Positions 12,371 to 24,589 of a DNA stretch of 64,000 bases are shown here, one piece after another. The stretch is from Cryptomeria japonica (lineage: Eukaryota; Streptophyta; Pinopsida; Cupressales; Cupressaceae): contig NC_081408.1 of NCBI RefSeq assembly GCF_030272615.1, forward strand, positions 65,980,546 to 66,044,545. Reading direction: 5' to 3'. The position numbers and the translations under genes are program-made. Each line of letters opens with the position of its first letter. Within the stretch, counting starts at the first letter, position 1. The notes beneath the pieces were generated by a model. The model saw only the letters and a program-made list of their open reading frames with translations, did not search any database and was not told the origin of the DNA.

Positions 12371-13405
12371 ATGATTCAAAGAGATAATAATGAAATTGAT
12401 ATATTGCGTGGTATTTCTTACATTGTTGATTCTTATGTTATGCATATGAAGAGTTGTTCTGAGAATCTAAATTATTCACAACCTCCTACAAAGATCAATC
12501 ATTCTATTCCTTTGACCACTTCTATGGATAGTATTCCTACTTTCACTTCGAACATCATGGTTACTTCAACTCAAAATGTCATGCCTACAACCATTAGTCA
12601 TTGGGACTATCCCTCTTCTTCATTCAATCCTCCATCTTTATCGATTACTTCAATGATTATTCCTATTGTCTCTCAACCAATCAATGTGATACAAGGGGGA
12701 AATTCATTCAATCATTTTACTCCTCCTTTTAGTGTCTTATTTCCTACTCAATCATCACCTATTACTAATTACCATAGTGTCCCACCACCTTATTCTGAAT
12801 CAATGCCTTCTTTCAATAACATTACACCACCTTCTCAATCAAACATGTCTAACAAACATTCTTCAATGAAAGAAACCATTAATAACCTTTCTCAAATTAT
12901 GTCTTCATTGAAAGAACATATTAGTTCAATGAGTCAATTCAAGTTTAGTGTGCCCACATTTGATGTCGCGAGCCCACTTTCTCTTGATATTGTTAGAGTT
13001 GTCCCTCCTAAACATGTCGAAGTCCCTCAATTGAAACTCTATAATGGAAAAGGTGATCCTTTAACACATGTCAAAGTATTCCAAACTTTGCATACGGACT
13101 TTGCTCATGATCAAATATTTCTTGCCAAATTGTTTACTAGAACGTTAAGAGATAATTCTTTACAATGGTATTTCTATTTTCCTTCTTATTCTATTACTTC
13201 TTTTCAACAATTAGCAAATGCTTTTATTCAACAATTTCAAAACAACATAACCCCTAAAATCACTTTGACTAATTTAATGCATTGTAAACAAGGTGTTAAA
13301 GAAAAAGTGACTGATTTCATTGGTAGATACAAGCATTTGTGTTCTCAAACTTCTTTTCTAGTGCCTAATAAGGATATTGAAAACATTTTCATTTCTAATT
13401 TGTAA
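12371..13405 (+). pseudogene. Gypsy-type gag (capsid domain), element H
   Basis: 344 residues. A Ser/Pro/Thr/Asn-rich N-terminal half is followed by a retrotransposon gag domain from about residue 215: VPQLKLYNGKGDPLTHVKVF, LAKLFTRTLRDNSLQWYF, FPSYSITSFQQLANAFIQQF, and then VTDFIGRYKHLC. These match the conserved order of plant Gypsy capsid proteins that assemble the virus-like particle. The frame ends in TAA at 13405 where related proteins continue, and coding similarity resumes after frameshifts, so it is a truncated remnant of a longer gag(-pro) polyprotein. Confidence 0.8.
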
Positions 13406-14560
13406 AAATACATTCTATGGTAAAACTTCTCTTGTCCGAGTTTACTTCCTTTCCGTAGTTGTGTGTAACACTTCACAATTATCAACTGACTATGAGTCAA
13501 ATGGAGCAATCTACTCCTATGGCTCCGAGTGATAAAGGTGAGAGTGCTCAACAACCATTTGTGAAGTTCAAACCAAACGAAATCTTCATCAAGTTCAATG
13601 GCACCATCAATAAAAACAATGTGAATGCTGCAACAGGTGTGCCTCCTATTTCTATTTTTTTCAAAAGAGAAAAAATTTACTCCTTTGAATGAATCTTTGT
13701 ATAGCATCATGTCTTAGTTTTTACAAAGAAATGCTATCAAACTTCCTCTAATAAAACTAGTAGACCCCTCTAAGGCAACTTCACCTCACATTGATAATAA
13801 TTCTTTTTGTCAATTTCATCGTCAACCTGGTCATGATACTGAAAAATATTTTCAAGTAAAATGTAAAATTCAAGACTTGATTGATAATAATACTATATCT
13901 GTGATAGGTGTTAATGATAAGGGAAACAAATCATTAGCTCCTCCTTATCAAAATATTAATATTTTTACTGATCCTTTACCCTTTCATACCTATAACATGA
14001 TTGAGACTGAACATACCTCTTTCTCCCCCACTGATTTCACTTTTATAACTTAAAATGTGGTTAATTTGGTCGAGAAATAAGAAACGCCTAAGGATCCATG
14101 TATCACATTTGATCCTAGTCAGGCCATTAGGGAACCCGATGGCCGTTTATACATAGTTGCTAAGATCCAAGGAAAACCTTGTCGTGGTGTGTTTGTTTAT
14201 CCCTCTTGCATGGTTAATATCATCACTGAAGAATATCTTATACTTTACATTTGTATCAACCAATCTATGATGATACTACTGTGGTCATTAAGTTATTTGT
14301 TTGATTTTCTTGTCCTACTATTGGTTCTATCACATTTCCTATTGAGGTTTATACTAAATATATAGATGTCAACTTTGTTATCATTCCTTCATTTGAACAA
14401 TTTCATGCTAAGTTAGGCTACACTTGGCTATCTTCCATGAAAGCTATTGCTTCTACAATCCATAAGTGTTTTAAATTTCCCCACAATGGAGAAATCATAA
14501 TTGTTAACCATAGCTTATTTCGACAAATTTAAAGAAGACCAGGTGTTCCTATTGATTAAT
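13406..14560 (+). pseudogene. Gag C-terminus and protease-like region, element H
   Basis: Coding traces in shifting frames. 13459-13692 has VKFKPNEIFIKFNGTINKNN. 13803-13855 has FCQFHRQPGHDTEKYF, the knuckle-like motif of Tat-type Gypsy gag with its last Cys changed, followed by KIQDLIDNNTI. About 14110-14240 has EPDGRLYIVAKIQGKPCRGV then VYPSCMVNIITEEYL, placed like the retropepsin core but without a D-(T/S)-G. About 14400 has GYTWLSSMKAIASTIHKCFK. Stops and indels interrupt it. Probable gag-protease polyprotein remnant, inactive. Confidence 0.55.
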
Positions 14561-14700
14561 TTTGGCCTCAACAATTTGAATCTCTTCCACCAAGAAGTGA
14601 TGGTCTCTTTCAATCTTATCAAAAATGGAAGAAAGATATGATTTTTTCCTTAAGCCAACCTAGAACTCCAACTCTTGATATTCCCATCATTCTTTAGGTT

Positions 14701-15445
14701 GAAATTATTCTCATAATGGATAGAACTAATCTTCCTCCTAAGGAAGATTCTCAACCTATTCCTATGGATGAGACTATGCCTTCTCCTAAAAAGAACAATA
14801 ATATTCCTCCTAAGGTTAGACCTATACCTCCTCCTCATGATGGACCTGGTCTCCTTCCTAAACCAAACATTCCTCCTTTATATGGTGTAGTTCCACCTCC
14901 TTCCTCTTATAGAGAGAAGAGACTTGTCTCTCCTCTTGTCCAACCTAAAATAACTCAACCTAAATATCCAACTATCAAAGATGAGAACATTCCTCCTTCA
15001 ACGAATATACCTTAGTCTTCTGAGCCTTCTGTCAAGACTAGACAAAATCATTGTGCAAGAGAACATCGACAAAAATATCATGCTAGAGCTCGTGAAGTTG
15101 TTTCTCAAACTATTCAATCTCCCAAAGCACCAATAGTGTACATGATTCCATTTTCTCCTAAGAAAGATATTCAACCTAAGTCTCCAAATCATAAGTTACA
15201 AAAAACATATGATGGTTTTACTGCTATTCATGTTAGAGCTCCTCTTTTTTATAAATCTTGATGAAGAAATGGGTGAAAATGTTATTCATGATGACAATAC
15301 AACTCCTAATGCTTCCTATAGTGAATATGAATACGTTGATGTTGACAATCATTTATTTGTAGAATTTTCAAAACCCTTAATTTTGTCTCCTAGAAAGGAA
15401 CAAAGTGACTTGTGCATGAGCATATTCCTTGTTTGGATATTGTGA
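14701..15445 (+). pseudogene. Pro-rich terminal ORF of element H
   Basis: 14716-15015 is open (LPPKEDSQPIPMDETMPSPK, VRPIPPPHDGPGLLPKP, GVVPPPSSYREKR). After one TAG the sense frame continues with a basic stretch (KTRQNHCAREHRQKYHARAR), and a shifted frame to 15445 is acidic (EMGENVIHDDNTT). Low-complexity, probably disordered, with no enzyme motif. In autonomous relatives RT and integrase would follow here. In H the 840 bases up to the polypurine tract at about 16275 hold no pol motif. Confidence 0.45.
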
Positions 15446-16288
15446 TAGCTCCATCTATTGTGCTCAATGTTGCTCCTCTAGTGTTTTTCCCACCTTCCCA
15501 AAATAATGATCAGTAAGATTGAGAGGTGGATGTCATGCTAGACTAGTTGCATTGGTACCATAGATCCTCTACCTCTCTCCTTTCTTTCTCTTTTGTGACC
15601 ATTATTCAATGTGTATCCCTATTCTTCTATTTGTTGTCCCTAGTGATGTCTACTTGAGGAGGATGCAAAGCATTGAGATCTCTTTTGGTCTCTTTCATTT
15701 TGACTAAAAAGACACATGTGTTCCCTTCTTCCAAGGTGGTTTCATTTATTTGGGGAATGAAAACTATTATATGCATATATGTACATGATATACATGATTT
15801 ATCATACAACATACTGACCCCGAGGAAAATGAAGCCACCTCATGCTTTGTGGTTTGTGTTCATTATCCTTGGGTTTATTCCTTGATTGGGGGCTAAATCC
15901 TCACGATAACGTGTTCCCTCTCTTTCTCTTTCTTAGATGTATCCTACGTTAAAGAAATCGCTCTCGATAAGGTGTGTGTGATTGCTTTAACATGGGGGCA
16001 TACACTTCGCTCATATTTTCTTTCTTGATACTTAAAGTTAATAAGTAATTTTTGGTACCCTTTATTTTAATGACTCATAGTGAGGGGAACCTTACTAATT
16101 GTAATCACAGTTCTCTCCCTCCTGATCTTCCCTTTTACTTTGTCAATTGAAGTCATAAGATCCTTATTCCACTTGGGGCTTGGGGTATCTTGCCTCCTTG
16201 ATGTGGTGAAAGTCTTTCAATCTTGTCTCCTTATACTTTACTGGTAGTATTGGTGTATGCTTATAGTCTCGCTAGAAAGGGGGATAAA
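15446..16288 (+). other. 3' untranslated interior and polypurine tract of H
   Basis: No supported coding. Ends in AGAAAGGGGGATAAA directly before the 3' LTR start TGTAGCATC at 16289, the expected polypurine tract for plus-strand priming. Confidence 0.6.
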
Positions 16289-17700
16289 TGTAGCATCAAA
16301 AAATTGCAACCCTTGCAATTTTTGATTGCATTTGGGTCTTCACATTAGCAAATGAATCCCTAAGCCTGATCAAAGACCTCAAACATCCTCATGAGGTCAT
16401 AAACTTGCATTTTTCACCATTCAGAATTGCCTTTTTGTTGTTCCTTGTCCTAAATTAGGGTAGGATAGGGGCATGGCACCCTTGTCCCCCTAGAATAGGG
16501 ATGTGGTGCCCCTATCCTCTAGGGATGGAGGCATGGAGCCCTTGTCCTGGACTTATTTTGGGCCTCATTTGGTCCCCCCTTGCATTTGGCTTGTCAATTG
16601 TTGAGCAGGAAATTTTTTCCTATGTTGGCCTAAGACGAGAAATTACCTAAAAACCCCTAATTAGAAATTATATAATGAGCACTTCCCCTCCTATTTGAAT
16701 AAGTGATCATAAGTGAAAAATAAGGTGGATCATAAGTGAAATCAAGTGCAAGCATTCAAGCATTCATTCAAATATTGAGCATTTGGCGTCTTCTTTCAAG
16801 GCTAGGTGTTGCATTCCAGACAAGGATTCAACCATTGAAGAGGAGATTTTTATCAACATTCAAGACATCCTATTCCACATACCCATTCAAGTAAATTCAT
16901 CTACAAAGGTATCAACATTTCAATTACATCCCCTTCTTGATGTGGATTTTACTTCACAAATTTCCTTTCATTTACTTGTAATATTTTACAACCACTTGGT
17001 TAATTCAAAAATGGGGTTTGACTTGAAGGAAAACCCCCATTCCCAATAACATTTCCCTCTGTTTTTTATGTGTAGGTTGCAGGTGCATGGCTGTAATTGC
17101 AGATTTAGACTTCATTTTTAGAGACGAAAAAACCTTTTTTGACATGCAAATTTTTCGAACGACCGTGCATAACTTATGCATAGTCCCTACAACTTTTGCT
17201 CAGATTTGTAGGGAAGATTTTTATTGACATTCTACTACTAATTCTAGGTGCACAACTTTATCCTGCATCTCTATCTCAAGCTATAATCGTTTCTTTTTCA
17301 TTTTTACACTTAGTCTCAATTTTCTTAATTCAACTAGTCTCCTACGAAAGGTTTTTATTGACATTCTACTACTAATTCTAGGTGCACAACTTTATCCTGC
17401 ATCTCTATCTCCAGCTATAATCGTTTCTTTTTCATTTTTGCACGTAGTCTCAATTTTCTTAATTCAACTAGTCTACTATGAAAGTGGGTTAATTTACTTT
17501 CCTAATACTTTCCAAATTTATTGTAATTCACTTAGTATTCAATCCCTTACCATTGGGGATTGGATCTAGTGAATTCAACCCCTCTTTTGAATGTAATGTG
17601 TGAAAAATTGAAGCGAGTCCTTTGTGAAACTTTCATTCCTCTTTTGAGGGGAGTAAAGCTTTCCACTTGATCTCCCCTCATCATTTTTCACCATATTACA
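16289..17700 (+). repeat. 3' LTR of element H
   Basis: Matches the 5' LTR along its length. TATA at about 16668-16676, G/C hairpin cluster at 16450-16545, palindrome at 17157-17190. It is longer than the 5' LTR mainly because of a 134-bp tandem duplication (17218-17351 and 17352-17485) that the 5' LTR lacks. Confidence 0.85.
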
Positions 17701-17705
17701 ACACT

Positions 17706-18979
17706 ATCTACAAAATCCTCTCCAAGGTTATGACAAATAGATTGAAACCTGTTATGGACAACATCATTTCAAAAGAGAAAACAGGCTTTGTTCCCAGGCT
17801 CTCAATCCTAGATGGTGTCATTGTGGCTCAAGAAGAAATATATACTCCGCATAACACAAATAGACTAGGTATGATAGTGAAATTGGATATTTTCAAAGAA
17901 TATGATAATGTGGACTGACGTTTTCTATTTAATGTCTTGCAGGCATTTGGGTTCAGTTAGCAATGGATCGATTGTATCTTTGAATGCATAGAAACACCTA
18001 AGTTTTTTATTCTTGTGAATGGTAAGCCAGAGGGTTTCTTTTCCTCTTCAAAGGATATCCGACATGTAGATCCAATTTCTCCTTTTCTCTTCATAATAAT
18101 GGTAGAAGCATTAGAAAGAGCCATCAATTCTAAACACTCTAGTAGAAAACTAGAAGGAATCAAAATTACTACTCCCTTTGTTGCTACACACCCGTAGTTT
18201 GCTGATAATAATCTCCTTCTAGGTGTAGCAAAGGTCAAGGAAGCAATCCAATTACAACAGCTTCTAGATTCCTATGGGAATGGCAAAGAAAATTCTGAAA
18301 TCTACTTTTTCTCCACCTCAGTGTGTTTGGAAAATAGGATCTTAAGAATCTTTAATTGCCAAAAAGGAAACCTACCTTGCATATACTTGGGAATTCCCAT
18401 AGACAAGGGAGTGAGAAAGTCAAATCTGTGGGATCATTTAAAAATTAAAATGGACCAAAATGTCAATTCTTGGAAAGGGAAGTGGCTCTCCTAGGTGGGC
18501 AGATTGGTTATTCTTCAAGTAGTCATTTCAACCCTCACAATCTACCTATTGTCTTATCTAGTTGTCTTGAAAGGTGTGAATTCATTTATCTTAAATAAGA
18601 CTAGGAACTTCTTTTGGCAGAACATTGAAGAAAAAAATAAAATTTCTCTAATAGCTTGGGACAAAACTATCAAACCAATATCATTAGGAGGCTTAGGAGT
18701 ACAAAATCTTCAAATTCAAAATAAGGTTTTGGGAGAAAAGTTGGTTTGGAAAATTCTTAAAGATCCCAAAGCAAGATGGGTTAGGATGATGATCACAAAT
18801 TATATAAAATTTGGGGAGTCTCAAAACCTCCTAAGATGTATTACTCATCCAAAGGGATCCAGGATACGAAACTTTTTCCTCAAATGCAGAAGTCTAATAG
18901 AAAACTTTGTCTCCTAGGATGTCCATGACATATCTTCAAGCCTTTTTTAAGAAGACTCTTGGGGAGGTTACCCAAGCAA
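17706..18979 (+). pseudogene. LINE ORF2, 3' half: RT core to C-terminus
   Basis: Continues the RT interrupted at 9640: IYKILSKVMTNRLKPVMDNI, a QAFIRGR-like segment as EKTGFVPRLSILDGVIVAQE, VKLDIFKEYDNVD, the palm region SPFLFIIMVEALERAI, then an FADD-like active site reading FADNNLLLG just after a stop. The thumb and C-terminus follow (CIYLGIPIDKG, LIAWDKTIKPISLGGLGVQN, and WGGYP near 18965). Stops replace several conserved Trp or Gln codons. It breaks off at the start of LTR M. Confidence 0.85.
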
Positions 18980-20676
18980 TGACAATTTATTATTGTTAAG
19001 GGGAAAAAGTGAGACTAAGAAAACAAGTCCTAATCCCCCTCTCATGTACACACTGTGGAATACGAAAGAGCCGAGAGAGATAACACACTTTGTATACTTC
19101 TTGTGAGGAAGAGAGAGCCAAGGAATACCTCTTAGGGTTTCTATTCCTTTGCTACAAATGAGAGGAAGAAGTGATGCAAAAGTGTAGATTTTTATAATTT
19201 AACCTAGAATACAAGTATGCATAAACAACCCTAATCTGGAAATGTAGAGCTGAGAATAATTGATATATTGCTGCAAAGTATAGATTAATAAACAAATTCA
19301 GATGTGCACCTATACCAAAAATCTGATAAAAAATCTATGGGACCAAGGTGTTGTGCCACTATCTTGATTCTGCAAGCCTATAGTTGTAACTATCAAGCTG
19401 GGATATGAAGATTGAAACTTGTTGTCCTGGCAAAATTTGCCCGCTTCTGGGAGGACCAGGGTGCCACACCCTTATCGTGAGAAGAAGAAAGGCACCACGC
19501 CCTTGTCCCTATGTTTTCTATTGATTTTTTCCTCTGAAATAGTCCCTGTGCACTCTGTCAAACCTTAAACTTGCAACGACGCCCAAATCCCAACTCTACA
19601 CTTGTAGCTGAAAATAGGGTTTTGGGTGGTTATATGGGGTTTGACCTTAGTCAAACCCATATCTTGGTGATATCCACCTCAACAAATATCTGATTTGTAT
19701 AGTAAAGTAGTGTGTGCAAGAACCTTGTGTGTGTGCAAGATCCTAAGATGAGTAAACAATCTAGAGAAACCCTAAGAGTAAACCCTAATTGCTTATAATT
19801 GATAGAGTAAATGCTCTAAATCAATGATACAAAGTGATCTAAAGCATGAATGTAAATAAAATTGATATAATGAAGCTCATACAAAGATATGGAAATAACA
19901 TGAAATCATAACCAACCCCAAGGGAGAGGTACAAGCCAATCTTTAGTCGATGATCTCCTATTGCTTTCCCATATCTTCAAAAGTCCCCAATTGATGAAAG
20001 AATGATTGATGAATGCTTGATAGGTGTTGTTGAATTTTTTTGAAGACTCTAATTATCTACTCTTTCGCTACATAGAAGGCTCCTTATAATCGGTCCCAAA
20101 GGTTTTTGAGATTCCATTTCTTTAGACCTTCAAATGAAGAAAGAGAGCTCTTATGTATGAAACCCTAGATCTTAATTTCATCTTTTGGCTGACCTAGGAT
20201 TTAAATTTCCCACCAATGTTTTGGGGTTAAGCATTATAATATCATAGAATTGCACTTTGGAAATTTCAAGAAAAATGTCGGGGACCGTGTTGCACTTGCA
20301 CAATGTTCGACCAAATTTTCACCAAATTTTCAGGGTTGTTAGATATGATGATATTAGAGTGGATCCTAATGTTACAGTTGATTCTGAGATGTTTTGACAT
20401 GCAAAATCGGGCCTTAAAAATCAAAATACGACATAATTAGGATTTATGATTAAATGATTAATTGGAGGAATAAAAAAAAGGGGGCAACACTTAGGGTAAA
20501 GGGCCCAATTTTATGATGTGGGGAGTGACGAAATGTGACTTTAGATTTAATTAAATTCATTAATTAGATTCTTAAAGGAATTGAAAATGTAAGATGCAAA
20601 ACAAACTAAGGTGGTTTCTAAACCAAGTGTGGAATTGTACCACCCTAGAAAGGGTGTACAATTTATGATGCTACAT
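18980..20676 (-). repeat. LTR M, 3' LTR of a minus-strand Gypsy-type element
   Basis: The right end reads on the minus strand TGTAGCATCATAAATTG, the same start as H, preceded by AAAGTGGGGGCTAAA, a polypurine tract. The left end is TGACAATTTATTATTG at 18980, giving TG...CA ends and about 1.7 kb. It carries G/C hairpin motifs at 19450-19515 (GGGTGCCACACCC) and a variant of the GGACCGTG palindrome at about 20282. The orientation means its element would extend rightward. I could not find its other LTR. It truncates the LINE. Confidence 0.6.
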
Positions 20677-21699
20677 TTAGCCCCCACTTTAGCAGTCATA
20701 TCACACTACGTGCATATGAGCTAAAGTACAAAAAAGTAAACATTATTTTGAAAAAGGATATATCCATAAGTTGTCAGCCGAAGCCCCCAACGGTATCTGT
20801 AGTACACAATTAGGAACCACACCCTACAAAACCACATGTTAGATCATAAAATCACATAATGCTTACTAAGGAAGGTGATGAAATTTGTGGGTAGCTATAT
20901 GCCCCCCTATTTCGGTTTGCTTATTAGTGAGGTGAAATAGGGTATCATGTTTACCATGTCAAATTGTGATGTAGAATTTGATGAAATTATGTTCTCAATA
21001 AGGCTTTATTGTACGTCCAAGCACTTTATGGAATGAATATGAAGAAAGAGAGAGATTTCACGATTCCAACGCCACCGATGGTGCAAAATCAGAGCTCCCT
21101 AGCTCAAGTTATGATAGATTAAGTGAAAACAATGAAATTAGAGTTTTTAACTTAAAATCATAAAATGAAAAAAGTGCATACCTCATAAATATGAAACTGA
21201 CACTCTTATTTGTCACATTTTGACTTTCGACACTATTCATTGTAGAGGAGCCCATGCATCAGTCATCATGCCTCGATGTCGACCTGAGAAACCCACGTGG
21301 ATGGAGATCCTATGCCAGACCATGTTGACCAGGAGACCACTCGATGAGGTGATTTGACCGACCATTGATTCATCATTTACTTTTCCGTTTGCATTGTTTT
21401 TCATCTTGATGATGTCAGCATCTGATCTTGCACATTTCCCCCTATCTGGGCAGCATGGTTTCCTATGGTGCCTTGGTCCCACAGGGGTGCCCTGGTTCTC
21501 CTAGGGCGCTCTAGTCCCACTTGGGCACCCTGGTACTCCCAAGGAACCCTAGTCCCAAAGGGGTGCCCTGGTTCACTCAAGGCACCCTCATCCCTGCCCG
21601 GAGTGACTAAGAGTTGCACGAGATTAGGCATCAAATGCATAGAATAGATGATGACGATTGATGACTAATTACTGATGGTTTGATTGTTTCACCTTATAG
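20677..21699. other. Interior of M and region upstream of PMD coding
   Basis: Begins with the polypurine tract of M. No long frame with family support. A short plus-strand stretch from 21270 (MPRCRPEKPTWMEILCQTML) could be an upstream exon of the PMD locus, but this is unproven. Positions 21460-21605 hold a G/C-rich repeat array. Confidence 0.35.
21460..21605. repeat. Degenerate tandem array of about 28-bp G/C-rich units
   Basis: Five to six units of the type GGTCCCACAGGGGTGCCCT alternate with TAGTCCCACTTGGGCACCC. They combine GGGGTGCCC/GGGCACCC inverted elements and resemble the hairpin motifs inside the nearby LTRs. Translated, they give Pro/Gly-rich repeats in several frames, which I take as a by-product. 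Confidence 0.6.
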
Positions 21700-23340
21700 A
21701 ATCTTCTGTATATCTATGAGCACACTGCCGGCCACACCTTGTGGAGCCTTCAAAGTCTGATTTTGCGACTTTCACGAGATGATAGGGAGTTGTTGCATTT
21801 AGTAGGGTTATGGTACATTATGACCATGCCTACCATGAAGTTCCATCCCATGATGCTGATGGCACTGATGGAGAGATGGGACATGGATACCTCCACCTTT
21901 CTTTTACCTATGGGGGAGATGACGATCACACTTGAGGATGTATATCACATACTTCATCTTCCCATCATAGGAGAGACAGTAAGATACCAAGCAAACCATA
22001 CCGCTACCGATTACAGGGGGGAGCAGGTCTACTGCATTGGGAGAGAGATACCCACTGAGACAAGGGGCCACATCATGATTGGTTGGCTCCTACATACCAC
22101 TGGTGCGGTTCTATTAGTGAGATGGTTGATGATTGTCACTATTATATTATCCATGTGCCCTAATGGGCACAACACTCATACGCATGGAGGACTCGTGTAT
22201 GTAGTTAGAGCTATGGAGAGACATAGGATGGTATTCTCCTAGGGGTGGAGAATGTTAGCTTGCTTGTATCATGACCTAGGAGAGTATGTATTTGGACAAG
22301 GATGTAGCCTGATGATCTGCACACTAATACAGATCTAGATATTCAAGCACATTACATGCACTAGACCTACTGGAGTACCCATTCATTTAGTTCCAGAGTA
22401 GCCTAGGGTGTTCGCATATCCTCTCATCATGAGTGGCACTTCGAAGACTTGCTACATTGGAGAGTGACATTTGACAGATTGACAACAAAGGTTATCAGAT
22501 GGAGACCCTACCTTAGGATGTGCATGTGGGCGAATATACAAAGGTAGTTATTTTGCCTATAGAGGAGTCGTCTACTAGTGGGATGATACAACCACATTGT
22601 AGTCCCATTCTACTTCAATCGAGTCCAGCAATAGTTTGAGTTTCAAAAGTCTATCCCTATAGATGTTCCTATGTATATCCTGCACTCACGTTTGACTCCA
22701 ACATTGGGAACCATTTCAAGGCCTTCTGGCGACGAGATTGATATCACAGATTCAAATGGGTCAGATCGGGATATCGTGATCAACTATAGAGATGATGTGG
22801 ATGCATACCGACAATATAACAAATGGTGGGGTAGGACATACCCTAGAGCCATCTTTCTAGTAGACTTCCCTAAAGGTAACCCTAGACCATGGAGACACGC
22901 AGGTGATGAGGAGGATCTTGATACATCTGAGGACCTTTGTGAGGAGGACACAGATGATCATGATGATGATGTAGGAGAGAAGGAGATTGGTGGCGATGGA
23001 GATGATCCTGATGCAGGAGAGGGATATCACAATGGTGATGATGAGGAGGATGGATAGGAGGAGGAGGGGTAGGATGAGGAGGATGAGGAGGAGGAGGAGG
23101 ATGGGGAGGATGAGGAGGCTAAGGAGGATGAGTTAGATGTAGTTCCTCATCAGTCTAAGGATGAAACCATAGCCCTAGATGCACTGAGCATTCCATTGTG
23201 GTTGGAGAGGGACCCTATAAGGGGTCCTGATCCTAGTCCCCACCATCCCATGCCTACTATGCAAAGACATTATGAGGGCGGAGAGATTAATGTGTCCTAG
23301 TCACAGGAGGTCCCTTTCAAAGAACTTTATTGGTGAGAGG
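21700..23340 (+). pseudogene. Plant mobile domain (MAIN/MAIL-like) protein, decayed
   Basis: After a plausible acceptor (TTGTTTCACCTTATAG at 21684-21699) the frame reads NLLYIYEHTAGHTLWSLQSL, then DDRELLHLVGLW, LMALMERWDMDTSTFLLPMG and EMTITLEDVYHILHLPIIGE, the hallmark order of the plant mobile domain. Similarity continues past in-frame stops at 22240, 22336, 22399 and 22465 and, after a frameshift near 22475, through WRPYLRMCMWANIQR, YNHIVVPFYFNRVQQ and MYILHSRLTPTLG. An Asp/Glu-rich tail (22900-23140) follows. PMD proteins occur as host genes with silencing and genome-maintenance roles, and as domains captured by Mutator and Gypsy transposons; which applies here is unclear. Most stops fall where a Trp is expected, so it is dead. 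A donor-like AG/GTAAAG lies near 23350, shortly before the K insertion. Confidence 0.75.
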
Positions 23341-24589
23341 GACATCTAGGTAAAGTGTTTTTATGATTATTTAATTTATGCATCTTAATTATTAGAATTG
23401 ATGATATACAATGTGTAAAGTGGAAAAATTGAACGCTAGTGACTCCCCACCTAGGAGAGAGAATTTGAGTCACTAGGATTTTTTTTCATTTGGGAAAACT
23501 TTACATTCAAAAGAGGGGCTTGAATCGACTAGATCCAAATCCAAGAGAGACAAGGATGCGAATTCCAAGTGGATTGCAAGGGTTGAAGCGTGATTTACCC
23601 TCTTTTGTAAATTGGAAAGTTGAGTTGTTGAGTATATGGAAAAGAGAGAAAATGAGTGAAATGGGGAGCTACTAGTTTAGGGTCATGTTGTAATTTTGGA
23701 TCTAAGCTAATTTGACTGATTCGAATCTTCCCTACAAGTTTGGAGAAAATTTATTAGGACCGTGGTGAAAGTGTAAATGGTCCTCCGAAAAATCCACGAA
23801 ACGAATAGGGTTTTTCCGCCTCTATAAATGGAGCTCAAATCTGAAAATAAAGGTGCCTACCTACAACCTACAAACATAAAAGAAGGGGAGAAGGGTTGTG
23901 GATAGGGTTTTACCTTAGCCAAACCCCAGTTGAGAAATCAACCTTGAAAGAAAGTAATTGCAAATGCTAAAATGTAAATAATGGAAGTGTATGCCTTGTA
24001 GATCTGCAATTTGTTGATGATGATTGATTTGCTTCTTGAATGTAATAACAAGTGTTGCATGAAATGGCATGTAAAATAAAAAATCCTTAACACACACATG
24101 CTTGCAAATGAATGTTATAAGGTTGCTCGAGTGGATGAATGAAGAAGACACATTAAGAAAGAAGACTTGATGAATGCTTGAAGACTTGAATGCTTGATGA
24201 TGATAATGAATACCTTCCACTTGAATTATTGTCTATTCCCTCATTCGTGTATTTCATGTCCCTACAAATTAGAAAACTAATTCCCTTTTATACATGCCTC
24301 AAAGAATTAATTCATCTCACCAAAGGCTGACATTGGAGAGTTTGAATCCCAAAGAGCAAAATAGGGTCAAGGGTCAGATAGACCTATTTTGGGGCCACAC
24401 AAAGAGAGAGGACAAGGGCATGGTACCCCTATCCTAAGGATGACTAGGGTGCCACACCATGGTCCTACCCTTTATTGGGGCTTGAAATAGGGTCTAAATA
24501 GGTTCTAAAGTGTGGAAATGAGGCCCAGTTGCATGGTGGAGGCATAGATTGGTCCCGATCAAGCATGGGAGATGATATCGTGAAGGTAA

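Larger units (their letters stand above)
9641..17700 (+). mobile_element. Element H: Gypsy-type LTR retrotransposon without pol
   Basis: Complete 8060-bp element with the 5-bp target duplication ACACT (9636-9640 and 17701-17705) inside the LINE RT. LTRs are 1299 and 1412 bp. The first base pair is mutated (TTTAGCATC instead of TGTAGCATC in the 5' LTR); both LTRs end CCATATTACA. A candidate primer site TGGTGAACCTGACATC follows the 5' LTR, and a polypurine tract AGAAAGGGGGATAAA precedes the 3' LTR. The interior has gag, a knuckle-like/protease-like stretch and a Pro-rich ORF, but no RT, RNase H or integrase. The two LTRs differ at many sites, so the insertion is old. Confidence 0.9.

Noticed and set aside
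18980-20676. LTR M as the missing partner LTR of H or K
   Set aside because: It shares only the terminal motif; internal order and length differ, and H and K each have two LTRs already.
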